In this document: positions 23,097 to 35,021 of the stretch, piece by piece
Layout: every line of letters starts with the position of its first letter
Numbering within the stretch: the first letter of the stretch is position 1
Notes under the pieces: model-generated
Told to the model about the DNA's origin: nothing
What the model saw: the letters and a program-made list of their open reading frames with translations, nothing else
The model's database searches: none
DNA from: Diplolepis rosae
Taxonomy: Eukaryota > Arthropoda > Insecta > Hymenoptera > Diplolepididae
Direction: 5' to 3'
Assembly: GCA_030998225.1 (NCBI GenBank)
Contig: JAPYXD010000755.1
Span: forward strand, 372,001 to 436,000
DNA: 64,000 nt
Program-made: the position numbers and the translations under genes

Positions 23097-25272
23097 GAGG
23101 CATAATTTCTCGAGTAACACCACCCCAAAAAGCGAAGTCGTCCGACGGGCTTAACAAAATTTTTTCGTTTTGACAAATATTTGCTGAAATATGGGGGGGG
23201 GGGGGGGGGAATTTTCAAACTTTTGATAGGAAGCCTCTTCTTCAAACGAATATAACTTATTTCTTTTTGCATAAAGCAAAATTTTACTTCATATGTTTTC
23301 TTCAGTCTTTTTCGTAATCTTTGAACTGGTTGTAACCATTTTTGAAAAAAATCAAAATTTAACCTCCATTTTCGAAAATGAAAAATAAATTTGATTTTTT
23401 CTCAAGTTAATTTTTTAAATTACATAATATCATACGCGGTTACTGTAATTGCTCTCTGCATTTACAGAGTTGGGACTGTCATTGTTAATTTACAAGTTAT
23501 AATGCCTGAATTACAGTTTATGTAAGATTAATTTGGAATATGTTTTGAAAATTAAATCTATTGAATTTATATCTAGTTATTGAATGTGTAGGAAAGTAAT
23601 GTTTCTGATTATCCGGGTGAATTATTTGCATGTGAGTTTGATGGATTTTGTTTTTTTGGAACCTTTTTATACATAATTTAATTCGAAGAATTGTGTTTCT
23701 TGGCGATTTTTTTCGTTTTTGGAGGTAATTTCGCGGGCCTCTTCTGCAGTTTCTTTTTTTGGCCTTTTGGGAAGATGTCATACATTTCAGAAGATGAAAA
23801 CTTTTTCATTGAAAGTTTTCAATCCTGAATAGAAATGAAAGCGTGGTATTGCAGTGTGCCCGGAATCGTTACTGCTTGGGGAAATCGTCCTGTCAGAATC
23901 TCGGTAGCTATGGCGTAACTTTCTTTGCTGCTGAAGAAAATTTCGGTTTCTTTTCAATTACTCTTTGCCCACGGAAATAAAGCTTGAAGGGTGAGTGTGT
24001 CATGTTTTGAAGAACGTTGTAAGCTAGAACGAGCTGCAAATCTCCTTATATTCGCCCCTATGTCACAACACGCTCCTTTGCCATGAGCTGTACCATGGAA
24101 GAACCATTCTGCTGAGATATCGAAATCTTCTTCATGAGCTTGTAGATTAGCAAAACTACTTTTATTCTTGAAGTGTTGCCCAGCACTATCAGTGAAATAG
24201 TAAATTTTCTTTGACTCAAAGTAATTTTTCAAATAATTTATTATAATCTTCTGATATTCATGAACAGCCACCGTTTCATAAGCTAAATTATCGGATATTA
24301 TCGCGATACTTCTGTCTTTCAGCTCTCCACCATCTTTATAATAAATCACGATAGTGAAGATTGTAGCTTGGTCGTTAATTCAGTGAAATGATTGATCTGA
24401 ATTCTGGACGACAAAGACGTAATTCCCTGCAAAATCGAAGCAAATCGAAAGCTCACCTACCAATAAATTTTCTTTCAGGTTTTTAATAAAAGGATGACTG
24501 CATCTTTGAAACAAAGTGATGAGTTTTTAATTTTTAATTTGTTTGTAGGCAAATTTCGAATCTTACTTCATCGATTCCATTGTTCATCGAAAGCACTTCT
24601 CAAATAACAGTAATAATAATGTACCCAAATCGTATGCTGAGTCAAAGTATTTTCTCTTATGAGAAACGAAAATAGTGGAACCATAGTGGTAGAAGTGACG
24701 AAGCAACGAAACAAATGAAGACAAAGAAACAAACCCTGTCACGTGATTTTGATGTCACGTAATGAAATATCATATATTTAAATTTTGAGGTTAGGTTTCT
24801 AAACACCCCACATGTATTTCACAGAGAGCAGTTACACTAACTGCGTATGATATTAAGTAATGTAAAAAATTAGCTTGAGGGTGTTCTACGGGTTCCCCAG
24901 CGTGAAAACGGTAGCGAACAGTCGCGCGGCCCCAGCTCCGGCGGAGCATCCAGTTATTCATCGCACAATTGCTCGAAAACAAACAAAAAAAACGTCATCC
25001 TGAAATTTTTCTATTTTATAGGAAAAAACCTCAGCTTTTTAACTAGATGATTTAAAAAAAATAAAATGGGTCCAAATTTGAGAAAAAGTCAAATTTATTT
25101 TTGATTTTCGAAAATGGGGGGCAAATTTTGATTTTTTTCAAAAATGGTTACAACCAGTTGAAAGATCACGAAAAAGACCGAAGAAAACATATGAAGTAAA
25201 ATTTTGCTTTATGCAAAAAGAAATAAGTTATAATCGTTTGAAGAAGAGGCTTCTTGTCAAAAGTTTGAAAAT

Positions 25273-25306
<34 letters not shown>

Positions 25307-25456
25307 TACATACACCCCATATTTCAGCAAATATTTGTCAAAACGAACATTTTTTTTTGTAGGAAGTACCATCAAAGAGGACTCCAATCAGCCAAACTTT
25401 AAGCCCGATCGGACGACTTCGTTTTTTGGGGTGGTGTCACTCGAGAAATTATGCCC
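23097..25456 (-). mobile_element. 2.4-kb DNA transposon with about 330-420-bp inverted ends
   Basis: Left GAGGCATAATTTCTCGAGTA… is inverted at the right (…CTCGAGAAATTATGCCCC). The arms continue through GAAGTCGTCCGA, TTTTGACAAATATTTGCTGA, CTTTTTGCATAAAGCAAAAT and a TTGATTTTTTTC / complement stretch (23097-23420 versus 25030-25456). Between the arms a minus-strand transposase-like reading frame (23954-24560) is decayed. The left arm carries a 17-G run (23193-23209) where the right arm has a (CA)n tract (25277-25310). The distinct arm decay suggests an old insertion. Confidence 0.8.
23954..24540 (-). pseudogene. Decayed transposase-like gene of the 2.4-kb transposon
   Basis: One minus-strand frame reads NLKENLLVGELSICFDFAGN, YVFVVQNSDQSFH, then a stop at 24380-24382 where a Trp codon would fit. 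It continues INDQATIFTIVIYYKDGGEL, SDNLAYETVAVHEYQK, YFTDSAGQHFKNKSSFANL, EWFFHGTAHGKGACCDIGA and ends after FPWAKSN at 23954. The order SDN…(D)…Q-KN…HGKGxC resembles a large family of uncharacterised arthropod proteins that I take to be DDE-type transposon products; I cannot name the superfamily. One stop is visible in the quoted part. The N-terminus is missing or beyond recognition. Confidence 0.6.
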
Positions 25457-26897
25457 CGTATGGGTGATTCTCCTGAGAGGGACCTTTTCGACGTCACGGT
25501 GTTTTTCTTGGGCATCATTAATTTTCAATTGTTGAAATCTTGCATAGTAATAATGGTGCCGGTACGTGATGCCAGAAATTTTTTTTGGACTGATTCCAAT
25601 GGGCTGAAATTACCCTTCTTAACAATAATAGCGTTAGAAATTTGTCTTCAGGTTTCTGTAAAAATCGCATTATAATGTTTTACCTTAATTGAATGTAATT
25701 AAAAGTATCTAAATATTGCTTTATTATGCATGAAATTAAAGCTGAGGCCACTAATTCTATTTTCCATCTATAAAAGTTACATATAGCAGAAAAGAGTTTC
25801 TATAATGAATGATTGGAATCACGATTTTCTCGTGAGTAAGGCTTTATTTCTAAAGTCTTGTTTTCTACGAAATAAAAAAAATGTCAACTTCTACGACCAT
25901 AATACATCATAAAAAGTGTTTCTGATCAAAAAGTTATTCAAAAAAATTGTTGGATTCCACCTCGGTATTCCATAAAATTATCAAATGTATATTTTTCCTC
26001 ATTTCTGAAGCCTTTTTTCGCTTTCATTTAGAGATAAATATTTTATTTTAGCCTAATAAGAGACTATTCTTATAATTTAAACATGCATATTTGTCTGATA
26101 TAAGCAACTCAAATATTCAGAAATAAAATAATACCCTCATGAACATTTATCGTGGAACTATGCTAGTAAGACTTCATGTGTTACGAATATTCAAGTATAT
26201 ACTTGATATACAAAATTTATATTTATTAAAATCCATTATATGGTTCAACTGTTTAATTCCGTGTAGCGAAGTATATTTAAAATTGGTATAATATTTATTA
26301 TAAATTATAATTATGATTATTTTTTAGACTAGATATAACACCAAGCCACATAAAACTCCCCGCATACAAATTTCTATCCAAATAGGCTGAATAGAAGAAA
26401 AGTTACAATCCAGGTAGTAAAACACTACCACTAAAATGAACCCGAAGTAAGGTTCTTTTAATCAAAATGCCGTATTTTGCGATTTTGGCAATATAACGCT
26501 ACGACCAAAAGTCCTGTAAAATCCATATTTTTGTAGCTAAATTTTGCGCAACTCACCCTCTCACTTTTGAAGATCATATGAATTCATTGCACAAAAAAAC
26601 CACAAAATTCGAACTGGAAAGTTTCCTCTCAGAAAAATCACCTATATGTGAATTAATTCAGAGCAGAGATCACCCATTACTCGAATAATTCTTTTTTAAT
26701 CTAAATAAACTGCACGTGTAAAAAAACTACCCGACTAGCCAAACTTGGCGAAAACTTGAATATAATTTATTTCTTACTTAAGACTTATTCTTTGTTAATG
26801 GTATATTAATGCTAAGTAACAAAGAAACCAAATACTAGATCCATGCCATAAAACCAAATGAAAATAACTAATTTTTTTTCAAATTATAGACATACGG
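25457..26897. other. Intergenic sequence, nothing recognised
   Basis: AT-rich. No inverted ends or protein similarity seen. Confidence 0.4.
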
Positions 26898-27032
26898 GTA
26901 GTGCCGCCGAGAGAAATCATGAATCTTTCCTTAACGCGTGCGAAACTAAGGGAAAAGAGGAATCCAATCCCTTCCTTTTTCTTTTGTTTTGCAGTAGTTA
27001 GAGAAAAACAGGATTTCTCTCGGCAGCACTGC
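26898..27032. repeat. 135-bp MITE
   Basis: GTAGTGCCGCCGAGAGAAAT at the left and ATTTCTCTCGGCAGCACTGC at the right form about 21-bp inverted ends with two mismatches. The 90-bp centre is non-coding. TA-rich flanks, but a duplication is not certain. Confidence 0.75.
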
Positions 27033-27439
27033 ATATAGGTATTGGAATCGTCATTCCAGTGGACAAAAGTATTTTCCCATGTAGAAAGAGATGTAGAAGA
27101 TCCATCAAGAGCCTATACTACTTAAAAGATTAACGAATTTGATTGATCTCAGGTTTTTTTATATAGGTCGTTACAGGAATTTGGTAACCTTCCTAGCATG
27201 TAAATTATTAATTCCCAGTACAAAAATGATTATTGATCCCTTAAATTGTCATATTCGTTATATTTTAGGTTACAAATAATAGAAAAAAGTAACTTTAATT
27301 GATCCTTAAATTATTAATTTTTTTAATTAATATTCATATTCTGGACTTACATTGACCCTTAATTAATAATTGAAGATATATGTTGATGTTGGTAATTGGC
27401 TTTAGGGTCCAAGGTTGATAAAAACTCAGAGTTTTACAT

Positions 27440-27482
27440 AATCAGACGTTTCGGCTCTGATCGGGGCCTTATCAGTGATTTA
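27440..27482 (-). ncRNA. Decayed hammerhead ribozyme motif
   Basis: The complement reads AAATCA-CTGATAA-GGCCCCGATCAGAGCC-GAAAC-GTC-TGATT. It matches the hammerhead order stem I, CUGAUGA, stem II, GAAA(C), GUC, stem I', except that CUGAUGA is CUGAUAA and stem II has one mismatch. Probably inactive. It is homologous to the better motifs at 40147 and 42203. Confidence 0.6.
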
Positions 27483-27579
27483 TTTAAATCTAAAAATACA
27501 GAAAAAGGTTTTGCTAACATAGGATATCTTGTATAAAAAATTTTTTGTAAAAATTTAACAAGTAATTATCATACATACG

Positions 27580-27765
27580 TAACCACACATATACATATAT
27601 ATATATATACATATACACATATATATACATACATATACATACACACATATATATCACGCATGCAATATATACATATATACATGTACAATATACAATATAC
27701 ATATACCATACAATATGCATACGTACATACACACATACATACATACATATTACATGCATATAACA
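27580..27765. repeat. (TA/CA)n microsatellite
   Basis: Alternating TATATA, CATACATA and CACACATA runs. The apparent Tyr/Val/Cys/Ile-rich ORFs here are artefacts of the repeat. Confidence 0.9.
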
Positions 27766-28167
27766 TTATATATACCACGCATATAAAATATTTTCAAATT
27801 CTTTAAATATTATTTCTTTTGGTATGAAGTGCAATCTGTAAATTTTATTTAATTTAACATTTTTTTCTTTGGCATATTTTCCTTGGAAATTTGTCCGCTG
27901 TGATACTTTTTTAGCAAGAAGAACTGAAAAATTGATAGTTTTTTTGCAATGACTTGGAACATAAAGAGTCCGTAGAGTTATACAAAAGGCTTTTCTCAAT
28001 CGTGGGTATAGACAATGAGGCTGCTTATTCAGAATGTACACAAAAAGGCCATAAATTGTCATATAATATTGCACATAAAGTTTTCTTTGGTTTGAGTCTA
28101 GATCTAAAATTACCTATGTAAATATTTCTTTTACCCAACATCAACATATATCTTCAATTTTTAATTA

Positions 28168-28830
28168 ATAGTCGATATTTTACAACTTTTTGGCAATGAA
28201 CCATGTGTTCATGTCTAAATATATCATATCATATCATAACATGGTACATGACAATCTTCTTATATTCCTGAACCTCTCCCCTTCAAAATCTCTCTACCAA
28301 ACGGATTATGCTGGAAAAGGACTAATTCCAGAACCATTGACACCCCCTCTTTCTACATTGGGAAACATATTTTTCCGCTCGGACGACCAGTCTATTACTT
28401 ATATATGTCTATGGTTCAAATTACACTGAACAAAACTTAAATTTTTTCGTCTAAAACGCTAATTTTTTATTTTTTCAGTAATGCAAGCAATTTTTACGCA
28501 GGATTTATTTTATTTATTTTCAAATTATTATTCCTTTATTAATTTAATTTTATAAATTTCCTCAAAATATGTTGAATGGAATTAGAGTTTCAAATGGTAA
28601 TTCAATCTCCGAATAGTAATAATACGTTTAAGACAGTGAATTAGGTGACCGCGCCATGAAAAAATGTCCAACGACTTGAAATATCAGGAAATAATCAAGT
28701 GTAAATTTAGTTGCTAGTACTTGTACATTCAGTTTATATTTCTCCTTCAGCTATTTAAAGATTTAAATAATTGTGCACTTCTAGTGTTTAAGTTGTGATG
28801 ACAAACATATTTCATAAATAGATTTTAATA
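28168..28830. other. Intergenic sequence, nothing recognised
   Basis: AT-rich, no structure identified. Confidence 0.4.
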
Positions 28831-30055
28831 CACGGAGAAAAATAGTTGAAGTAATTTTACTCAATTCTGTCGAAAAAACTTGGGACATAAGGATATTTGA
28901 ACATCTATTAAATCCTAGTCGGGTAAAATAGATTTTGATAAATACCTAATTCACCGACAGTGAATAACAATAAGCGTTACGTAGGGAATAGTAAGGAGTT
29001 GAGTAAAACGTTATCGACGACAGGGCATCAACATTGCGTCAGTGGGTTAACATGAAATGTATAAGTATATCACTGACGCTTGAGGTGCTTCAAACCGTAG
29101 TTGAGTGAAATGAGCATCGGGTGTATTATTTCAACTGGCAATGGTATGTTTCTCTGAAATAAAATTTTCTGTGTATTCCAAATTATTATTGTGCCTAAGA
29201 AATTTATGTGAAATCTAAATCCTATGTAGATTTTTCAAATTTCATGTAATACACTTATCAAGACTTTTGTTATTTAAATTTTAATGAAATGAATTCAATT
29301 TAAAAAAATTTAGTGAAAAAGAAAGAAGTAATTATAAATGAATTAAGAAAAAATTATGAATCAAGAATTTATCAAATTTACAGAATCTATATAACTAGAT
29401 TATGTGAAACTTTTACATAAATTATATCAATTAGTGGATAGTCATTAAAACAAATAGTGGTTAACACTGCGGAGCATGTACGAAAACTTAATGACGAGCA
29501 GACATAACACGATCAAACACGACTGCAGTACGATGAATGTTTAAAATCACTTGTTTATAAGTGGAATCTACTATTTTTGATTCATAGAGTACTAAAATAA
29601 ACTGTAATTGTATTTTGTATGTTTTTAATTGACTTTGATTATTAAATATAATAACTTGGAACATCAGTATGCTGAAAATTCAACACGTTTTTCAAATTAA
29701 AAATTTCTTATGTGTGCCCAAGGTGCAGATTACTTTCATTAATTCCTGCGTGAATAGATATAGCTGTTAGCTGGTGGAATAAGTCTTGCGATTCACGGTT
29801 TACTCAACTCTCGATTGAAGCGTAGAGTAGAATGAACGGAAAGCTCTACTATTTTTGCGATTTAATAATATATTGGTTTTTTATAATTATACTACGAGTA
29901 ATAATATATATATTTAGAAATTTTTAATGCACGCTTTCATACTTCACCCTACACTTCTGAATTTTACTCAACTTTGATTCATTTTTGAACATTTAATATA
30001 TCAAAAATAATTACAATGATACTATTATAAATTACTTGAACTATTTTTCTCCGTG
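28831..30055. repeat. 1.2-kb TIR element flanked by TA
   Basis: CACGGAGAAAAATAGTTGAA at 28831 is inverted as ACTATTTTTCTCCGTG ending at 30055. Both ends are flanked by TA, as for Tc1/mariner-related MITEs. The motif ACTCAA / TTGAGT recurs inside near both ends (for example 29097-29110 and 29810-29825). No transposase ORF. Confidence 0.75.
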
Positions 30056-30530
30056 TACACTGGTATGGAAGTCAGATCTTTAATTAACTTTCTTGAATTT
30101 TAGATGTTTTATGTAAAAAATGGCTTCAAATATCAAATCACATATTTTCAGAGCTTCTAATGTTGAAAAGCCTTAAAATCAAATATTCATTGGTTATAAA
30201 AAATGTAAATAACTAGTAGCTTTAAAATTGAATATTTCAATTTAATAAAAGTCCTTAAACTTTAAAACATTGAAAAATGTTAATCTTTCAAAATGTAAAT
30301 AATCTTAAGGGGGTCGTCTACCTTCGCGTCAAAATTTCGAGCCTATTTTTAACGAAGTATTGCGAAAAAACTACACATGATATTGAGGAACGGGTTTCCG
30401 TATTTTATTAGCACACTCTTGCACTGAAAAAAAAATTGAATCAAAGAATATTTCTTTGATTCAAATAAATGGTTGAGCTGAATGGTGACGAATAAATATT
30501 TTTTTGGATCAAAGAAATATTTTTATGTGC

Positions 30531-32091
30531 CATCGACGCGCAAACTCGTTTTTTCGCTACAGTTAACAGTAGCGCAATGTAGTACATTTCGCCAGAAAGG
30601 AATGAAATGTAAAAATTGAACTGCGCATGCGCCCATAGCCATGAAACGAAGCTCAATCCTTCTTATTCTTCTTCTTCTTCGTACAGCGTTAGCATCTTAC
30701 TGGCAAAGTCTTGTACATTTGAACTGCGCATGCGTCTACTAAAATCCATTACTACTACACAAGATCGATAAAATCAAAATGGCCGGGACTAGTCGTGACA
30801 TATTAAGTGTAATGACTAGCGCCGCAAACAACTACAATACTAGTTTAGATTCCAGTGTACGCATAAAAACTCGTATACGCACCGAAGTCACATAAAATAG
30901 AATACGTGCCAATGCACACAATTCGGGTAATTCCGAGACTCGCGACAATGCTCGCAGGACTGATCGCGCTTCGGCTTCGTCTTTGCCTCGACTACGCCTT
31001 AGCTTCGATCTCCTGCGAGCATTGTCGCTCGTCCCGCAATGACCCTCATTCTGCGCCTGGGCACGTAATGTACTATTTCTTACTACCCTAGTCGAAAGTA
31101 CGTGGTTTCGGCACCAATTTCACGGCAGAAAGTCTAACTTTCATGCATTGGTCAAGCTATATGCGCGCCCTCTATAATAGCGGGAGTAAAAACGTCAATA
31201 ACCTAAAGAGTCAAAATTTGTCCGCTCTCTGCTAATGCTTATTAGTGGCAATGATTGGATATTATTTAGAATGTAATAGTAGTGACTGAAGTGTAACAAA
31301 AATAAAAATAAAAAAATGAATGACATATCATCTGATGAATCGACAGATGAAGAAGAAATTAATAAAAACTTTGAAACTGAAGCTCAATTAATAGTAGAAA
31401 CTGACACCTTACCCAAAAAGTCCGTTGACAGATACATGCTAGTCTATGATCATTAGCAAAGATGGAAACAAGGAAGTAGAAATCTAAACCTTAATTTATA
31501 GATGTATTTGATGCCTGGCCCCCCCCCCCCCCGACCAGCAGCAATCGCTCCGCTCGTGCCGCAAATGTCGGGGCAGGCACCAATATATTCCAATGGACGC
31601 ATGCAATTGTTTTCGTACTTTCGACCGGGTAGCAAGAAATAGTACATTACGTGCCCAGGCGCAGAATGAGGGTCATTGCGGGACGAGCGACAATGCTCGC
31701 AGGAGATCGAAGCTAAGGCGTAGTCGAGGCAAAGACGAAGCCGAAGCGCGATCAGTCCTGCGAGCATTGTCGCGAGTCTCGGAATTACCCAAATTGTGTG
31801 CATTGGCACGTATTCTATTTTATGTGACTTCGGTGCGTATACGAGTTTTTATGCGTACACTGGAATCTAAACTAGTATTGTAGTTGTTTGCGGCGCTAGT
31901 CATTACACTTGATATGTCACGACTAGTCCCGGCCATTTTGATTTTATCGATCTTGTGTAGTAGTAATAGATTTTAGTAGACGCATGCGCAGTTCAATTTT
32001 TACATTTCATTCCTTTCTGGCGAAATGTACTACATTGCGCTACTGTTAACTGTAGCGAAAAAACGAGTTTGCGCGTCGATGGCACATAAAA
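30531..32091. mobile_element. 1.56-kb foldback element, level 2, with recombinase-like ORF stub
   Basis: Arms of about 570 and 480 bp: 30531-31101 versus 31613-32091. They start TTTTATGTGCCATCGACGCG and end with its complement. Long perfect stretches include TAGTACATTTCGCC, GCCAATGCACACAATTCGGG and CTCGCGACAATGCTCGCAGG with their complements. The 510-bp centre holds a short ORF (31316-31456) and a C-run (31519-31533). The high arm identity points to recent activity. A third, left-arm-only relative is at 58305-58840. Confidence 0.88.
31316..31456 (+). CDS. Short ORF, recombinase N-terminal stub
   Basis: 46 residues: an acidic leader (NDISSDESTDEEEINKNFET) followed by LPKKSVDRYMLVYDH and a stop. 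The pattern acidic leader then LPxKS…Y…YD is the same as in the ORF at 21129-21317 and fits the beginning of the N-terminal domain of Crypton-type tyrosine recombinases, cut even earlier. Adenine-rich context before the ATG. Evidence for translation is only this similarity and its position in the centre of a TIR element. Confidence 0.5.
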   Translation: MNDISSDESTDEEEINKNFETEAQLIVETDTLPKKSVDRYMLVYDH

Positions 32092-33176
32092 TAGTATACA
32101 TTATGGCGCGCAGTGCAGGAATTTCAACTTTCTGCCCTTGTTATGTAATATACTATTATTGTCTTTAAAAAATGAATAATTAAAGCAAAAAGCAAATGCA
32201 AAAGCAAAAAAATATTTTTCTAGTACTATTAAATATTCATTAGATTGAATGGATATGTTATTAACATATTGTAGCAATTATTTGATAGGAGAAGTAAATT
32301 CTTTGATGTAAAATAATGTGATGCATGTTCAAAGAAACAATGAATTAATTAAAAAAAAATTGGCATTGGTTCAAGTAAATTTCTTTTCCATTCCAATATA
32401 TGATTCCTTGTTTGTAATGAACTTATTGTAAATTCAGAGAAATATTTCTTTGAAATAAGGAGATAATTTTTGGTAGGATAAAATAATTATTTGCTCCAAA
32501 GATGTGATTTACTGTTTAAAATGAACAAGTAGTAAAGATTATTGAGTAATAATGGATGCAAAGAACGATAATATTGCCTATGGTAAGCTAGAAATTTGTG
32601 CCAAAAAGATGTTATTGATATGAATAAACGTGTTTTGAAATTTAAGAAATATTTCTCAAATTTAAAGTAATATAAACTTCATGAATTGTAAGGAGTTAAG
32701 TAAAACGTTGTCATAGTTCTCTTAAATAACAAATAAATTCTTACCTCGAACCTGCCATTAATCATCCGATACATACATATATAAACATCATACAATTACA
32801 TTCACACCATTCAGTTGCAGCAAAACATATTTTCTATCACAAATACACTTAAATATACAACTTCGCAAATATAAACCTAATATTAAAACTTATATATAGA
32901 ACGATACACTTTCGTCGAATTACGCACACGCTCGCTTTTATATCCTGAGATATAAAACTTAGAACTTTCCTATATAGTGTCTGCAAGAGTTATTCAGAGC
33001 TTGTGAGAGTAAATGTCGTGACTAGAGCTTTTGAGCCTCACTCAAGTAAAAATAAATCAACTCTTTTTATAAATTATTCATAAAATATTTTTTAAAATTA
33101 TTATATTTATGATTATTGATAAATATATAATATAATTATTAATTAATATTTAGTATGCATTTTTATTATAACTATA
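32092..33176. other. Interior of the level-1 element
   Basis: AT-rich, with repeated AAATATTTCTTTGA-like units; no coding signal. TAGTATAC at 32092 and GTAATATACTA at about 32147 suggest that the level-2 element may extend slightly further. Confidence 0.4.
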
Positions 33177-33763
33177 CAGGGTGCGCCATCTAGACATTCG
33201 GTATTTCAACATTGAATAACTCTGTTGTTTTTCAGCCGATTTTGACAAATGAGCACGATTCTGAAACGTCATTCAGTACCATTTTAACCATGAGTCAATA
33301 TACACTGAAAGAACGCGCTGAAATCTTAGCGTTTTACATTGAAAACAATCGTTCAATTGTGAAAACTGTTCCCGGGACACGTTGTGTCGAAAAATGGCGA
33401 TTTGGAGTGGCCTCCTCGTTCTCCGCATTCAACTTTACCTGACTTTTTTCTTTGGGTTTATTTAAAAAGCAAAGTTTATGCCAGCAAGCCAAAGACAATT
33501 GACGAACTTAAATGTAACATACGAGCCGAAATAGCTGCTGTAACGCCCGAAATGCTGGCTAATGTTATGCAGAATGCGCTAAAAAGAGCTGCTTTTTGTG
33601 TATCGAATGGAGGTGGTCATTTAATCGACGTTGTGTTCTAAAACTGATATGAAATAAATGGTAAAGTATATCCTAAACAAATCTTGCTTATTTGCCAGAA
33701 TCGGCTGAAAAGTGTCATAGTTATTCAATGTTGAAATGCCAAAAGTCTAAATGGCATACTCTG
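33177..33763 (+). mobile_element. Internally deleted Tc1/mariner-superfamily element
   Basis: CAGGGTGCGCCATCTAGACA at the left and …TCTAAATGGCATACTCTG at the right are inverted ends flanked by TA. The next 25 bp (TTTCAACATTGAATAACT / complement) also pair. Inside are both extremities of a transposase gene with the catalytic middle missing. Its size of about 590 bp against the 1.3-kb or more expected makes it a deletion derivative. Inserted in the level-1 element. Confidence 0.8.
33290..33641 (+). pseudogene. Transposase remnant: N-terminal HTH plus C-terminal end
   Basis: MSQYTLKERAEILAFYIENN is the DUF4817-like helix-turn-helix start of an IS630/mariner-related transposase. At about 33370-33390 the sequence jumps, in a shifted frame (33384-33641), to WPPRSPHSTLPDFFLWVYLK, then IDELKCNIRAEIAAVTPEML and a C-terminal NGGGHLIDVVF. 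That is the segment around and after the last catalytic Asp of the DDE core. About 200 central residues are deleted. Confidence 0.75.
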
Positions 33764-35021
33764 TACGTATGAAGTTTAATAAAACTAAATTTTAAAATAT
33801 ATATTCAAAAACTTCATTAATATAAAAAAGAATCTTATATAAAAGCATTTAAAAGAAAATTCCTTTATTTTCTGTGTTGTATATTTTTAAAATATAAATT
33901 ATACAATTGTGATTCCAAATTATTACTGTACCTAAGAAATTTATATAAAATCTAAATCCTGTGTAGATTTTTTATATTTTATGTTATAAATTTATCAAGA
34001 CTTGCTGTTTAAATTAAAAAATAGTTTGTTTGGTCTAAATTATTCCATATTCATAATGCAGGCGAATATTTTCTAGGAGGAATCTAATAAACATTTAATT
34101 ATATGAAATATGTTTCACGTTTAAAAAATATTTTATCATAACAACTACGGCAAACCTTTAAAATAAATTTAAAAAATTTTAAACAAAAAATACCTACAGT
34201 TTTTTCAAAAAAATATTTCTTTCTTTCAAAAAATTGGTTTTTTGGTTTAAATTATTTAATATTGATAATGTAGGCGGATAATTCCTATGAGAAATCTATT
34301 AAAGATTTAATTCTACAAAATATGTTGCAAGTTCAAAAAGGTTCACAATTTTAACAATGATGCTAAACATTTATATAAATGAAATTATTTATTTTAACTG
34401 AACGTACTTGCAGTTATTTCAACGAAATATCGTTTTCTTTGAAATAAATGTTCTTTTTTGAATGAATTCTTCCATTCTACTGTTCACAAAAAACATTTCT
34501 TTCAACTGAAGAAAAAATATTTATGTTAACACAATATTTTATTCATATAAAGAAATGTTACATTGATATACATGTATCAACTCTTTGAATCGAATAAACA
34601 TCTTCCGAAATTAATCAATGAATGCCTCAATTAAATTAATATTTCTTTGATTCAACTAAACCTAAAGCTTGATTCATCCATGGATAAATTATTTGATTTA
34701 AATGCGTCTTGTTGAATTCAAAAAATGGGACTTATTGAATCAAATAAATATTTCTTTGAGTGGAAAAACAAGATTCAAATAAACTAGGTACTTAGTTTCA
34801 AAGACATGATTCGGTTGAGTTAATTCGTTCACATTCACAAGCAAAGAAATATTTCTTTATATTGAAGAAATGCCTATCAAATAAATTATTTCTTTGAATC
34901 AAAGCACGCGTTTCATGCTTCTAAAAAATATTTAATTGAATTGGGTAACGAATTGTTTGATACAAAGAAATGGAATCAATTAAATACATTTCTTTGGATC
35001 TAAGAATCTTTTTTCTCAGTG
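33764..35021. other. Interior of the level-1 element, right part
   Basis: Many AAAGAAATATTTCTTT-type units in both orientations; no coding signal. Confidence 0.45.

Larger units (their letters stand above)
27328..28167. mobile_element. Penelope-like terminal-repeat fragment, second copy
   Basis: The left part (27328-27570) matches 40034-40280 almost base for base (GGACTTACATTGACCCTTAA, TTGATGTTGGTAATTGGCTT, GTCCAAGGTTGATAAAAACT). A (TA/CA)n tract (27580-27765) follows. Then 27766-28130 is the complement of 41290-41660. The right end (CAACATCAACATATATCTTC) is the inverted start of the terminal repeat. No RT or GIY-YIG coding is present. Same non-coding structure as 40.0-42.4 kb, internally shortened. 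Confidence 0.75.
30422..35021. mobile_element. Nested element, level 1, CACTGAGAAAA ends
   Basis: CACTGAAAAAAAAATTGAAT at the left and ATTC/AAGAATCTTTTTTCTCAGTG at the right are inverted. The interior is full of AAAGAAATATTTCTTTGATT-type units in both directions (30440-30535, 32390-32460, 34380-35000), as expected for subterminal repeats of one element. Non-coding. It is itself split by the insertions at 30531-32091 and 33177-33763. Confidence 0.7.
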
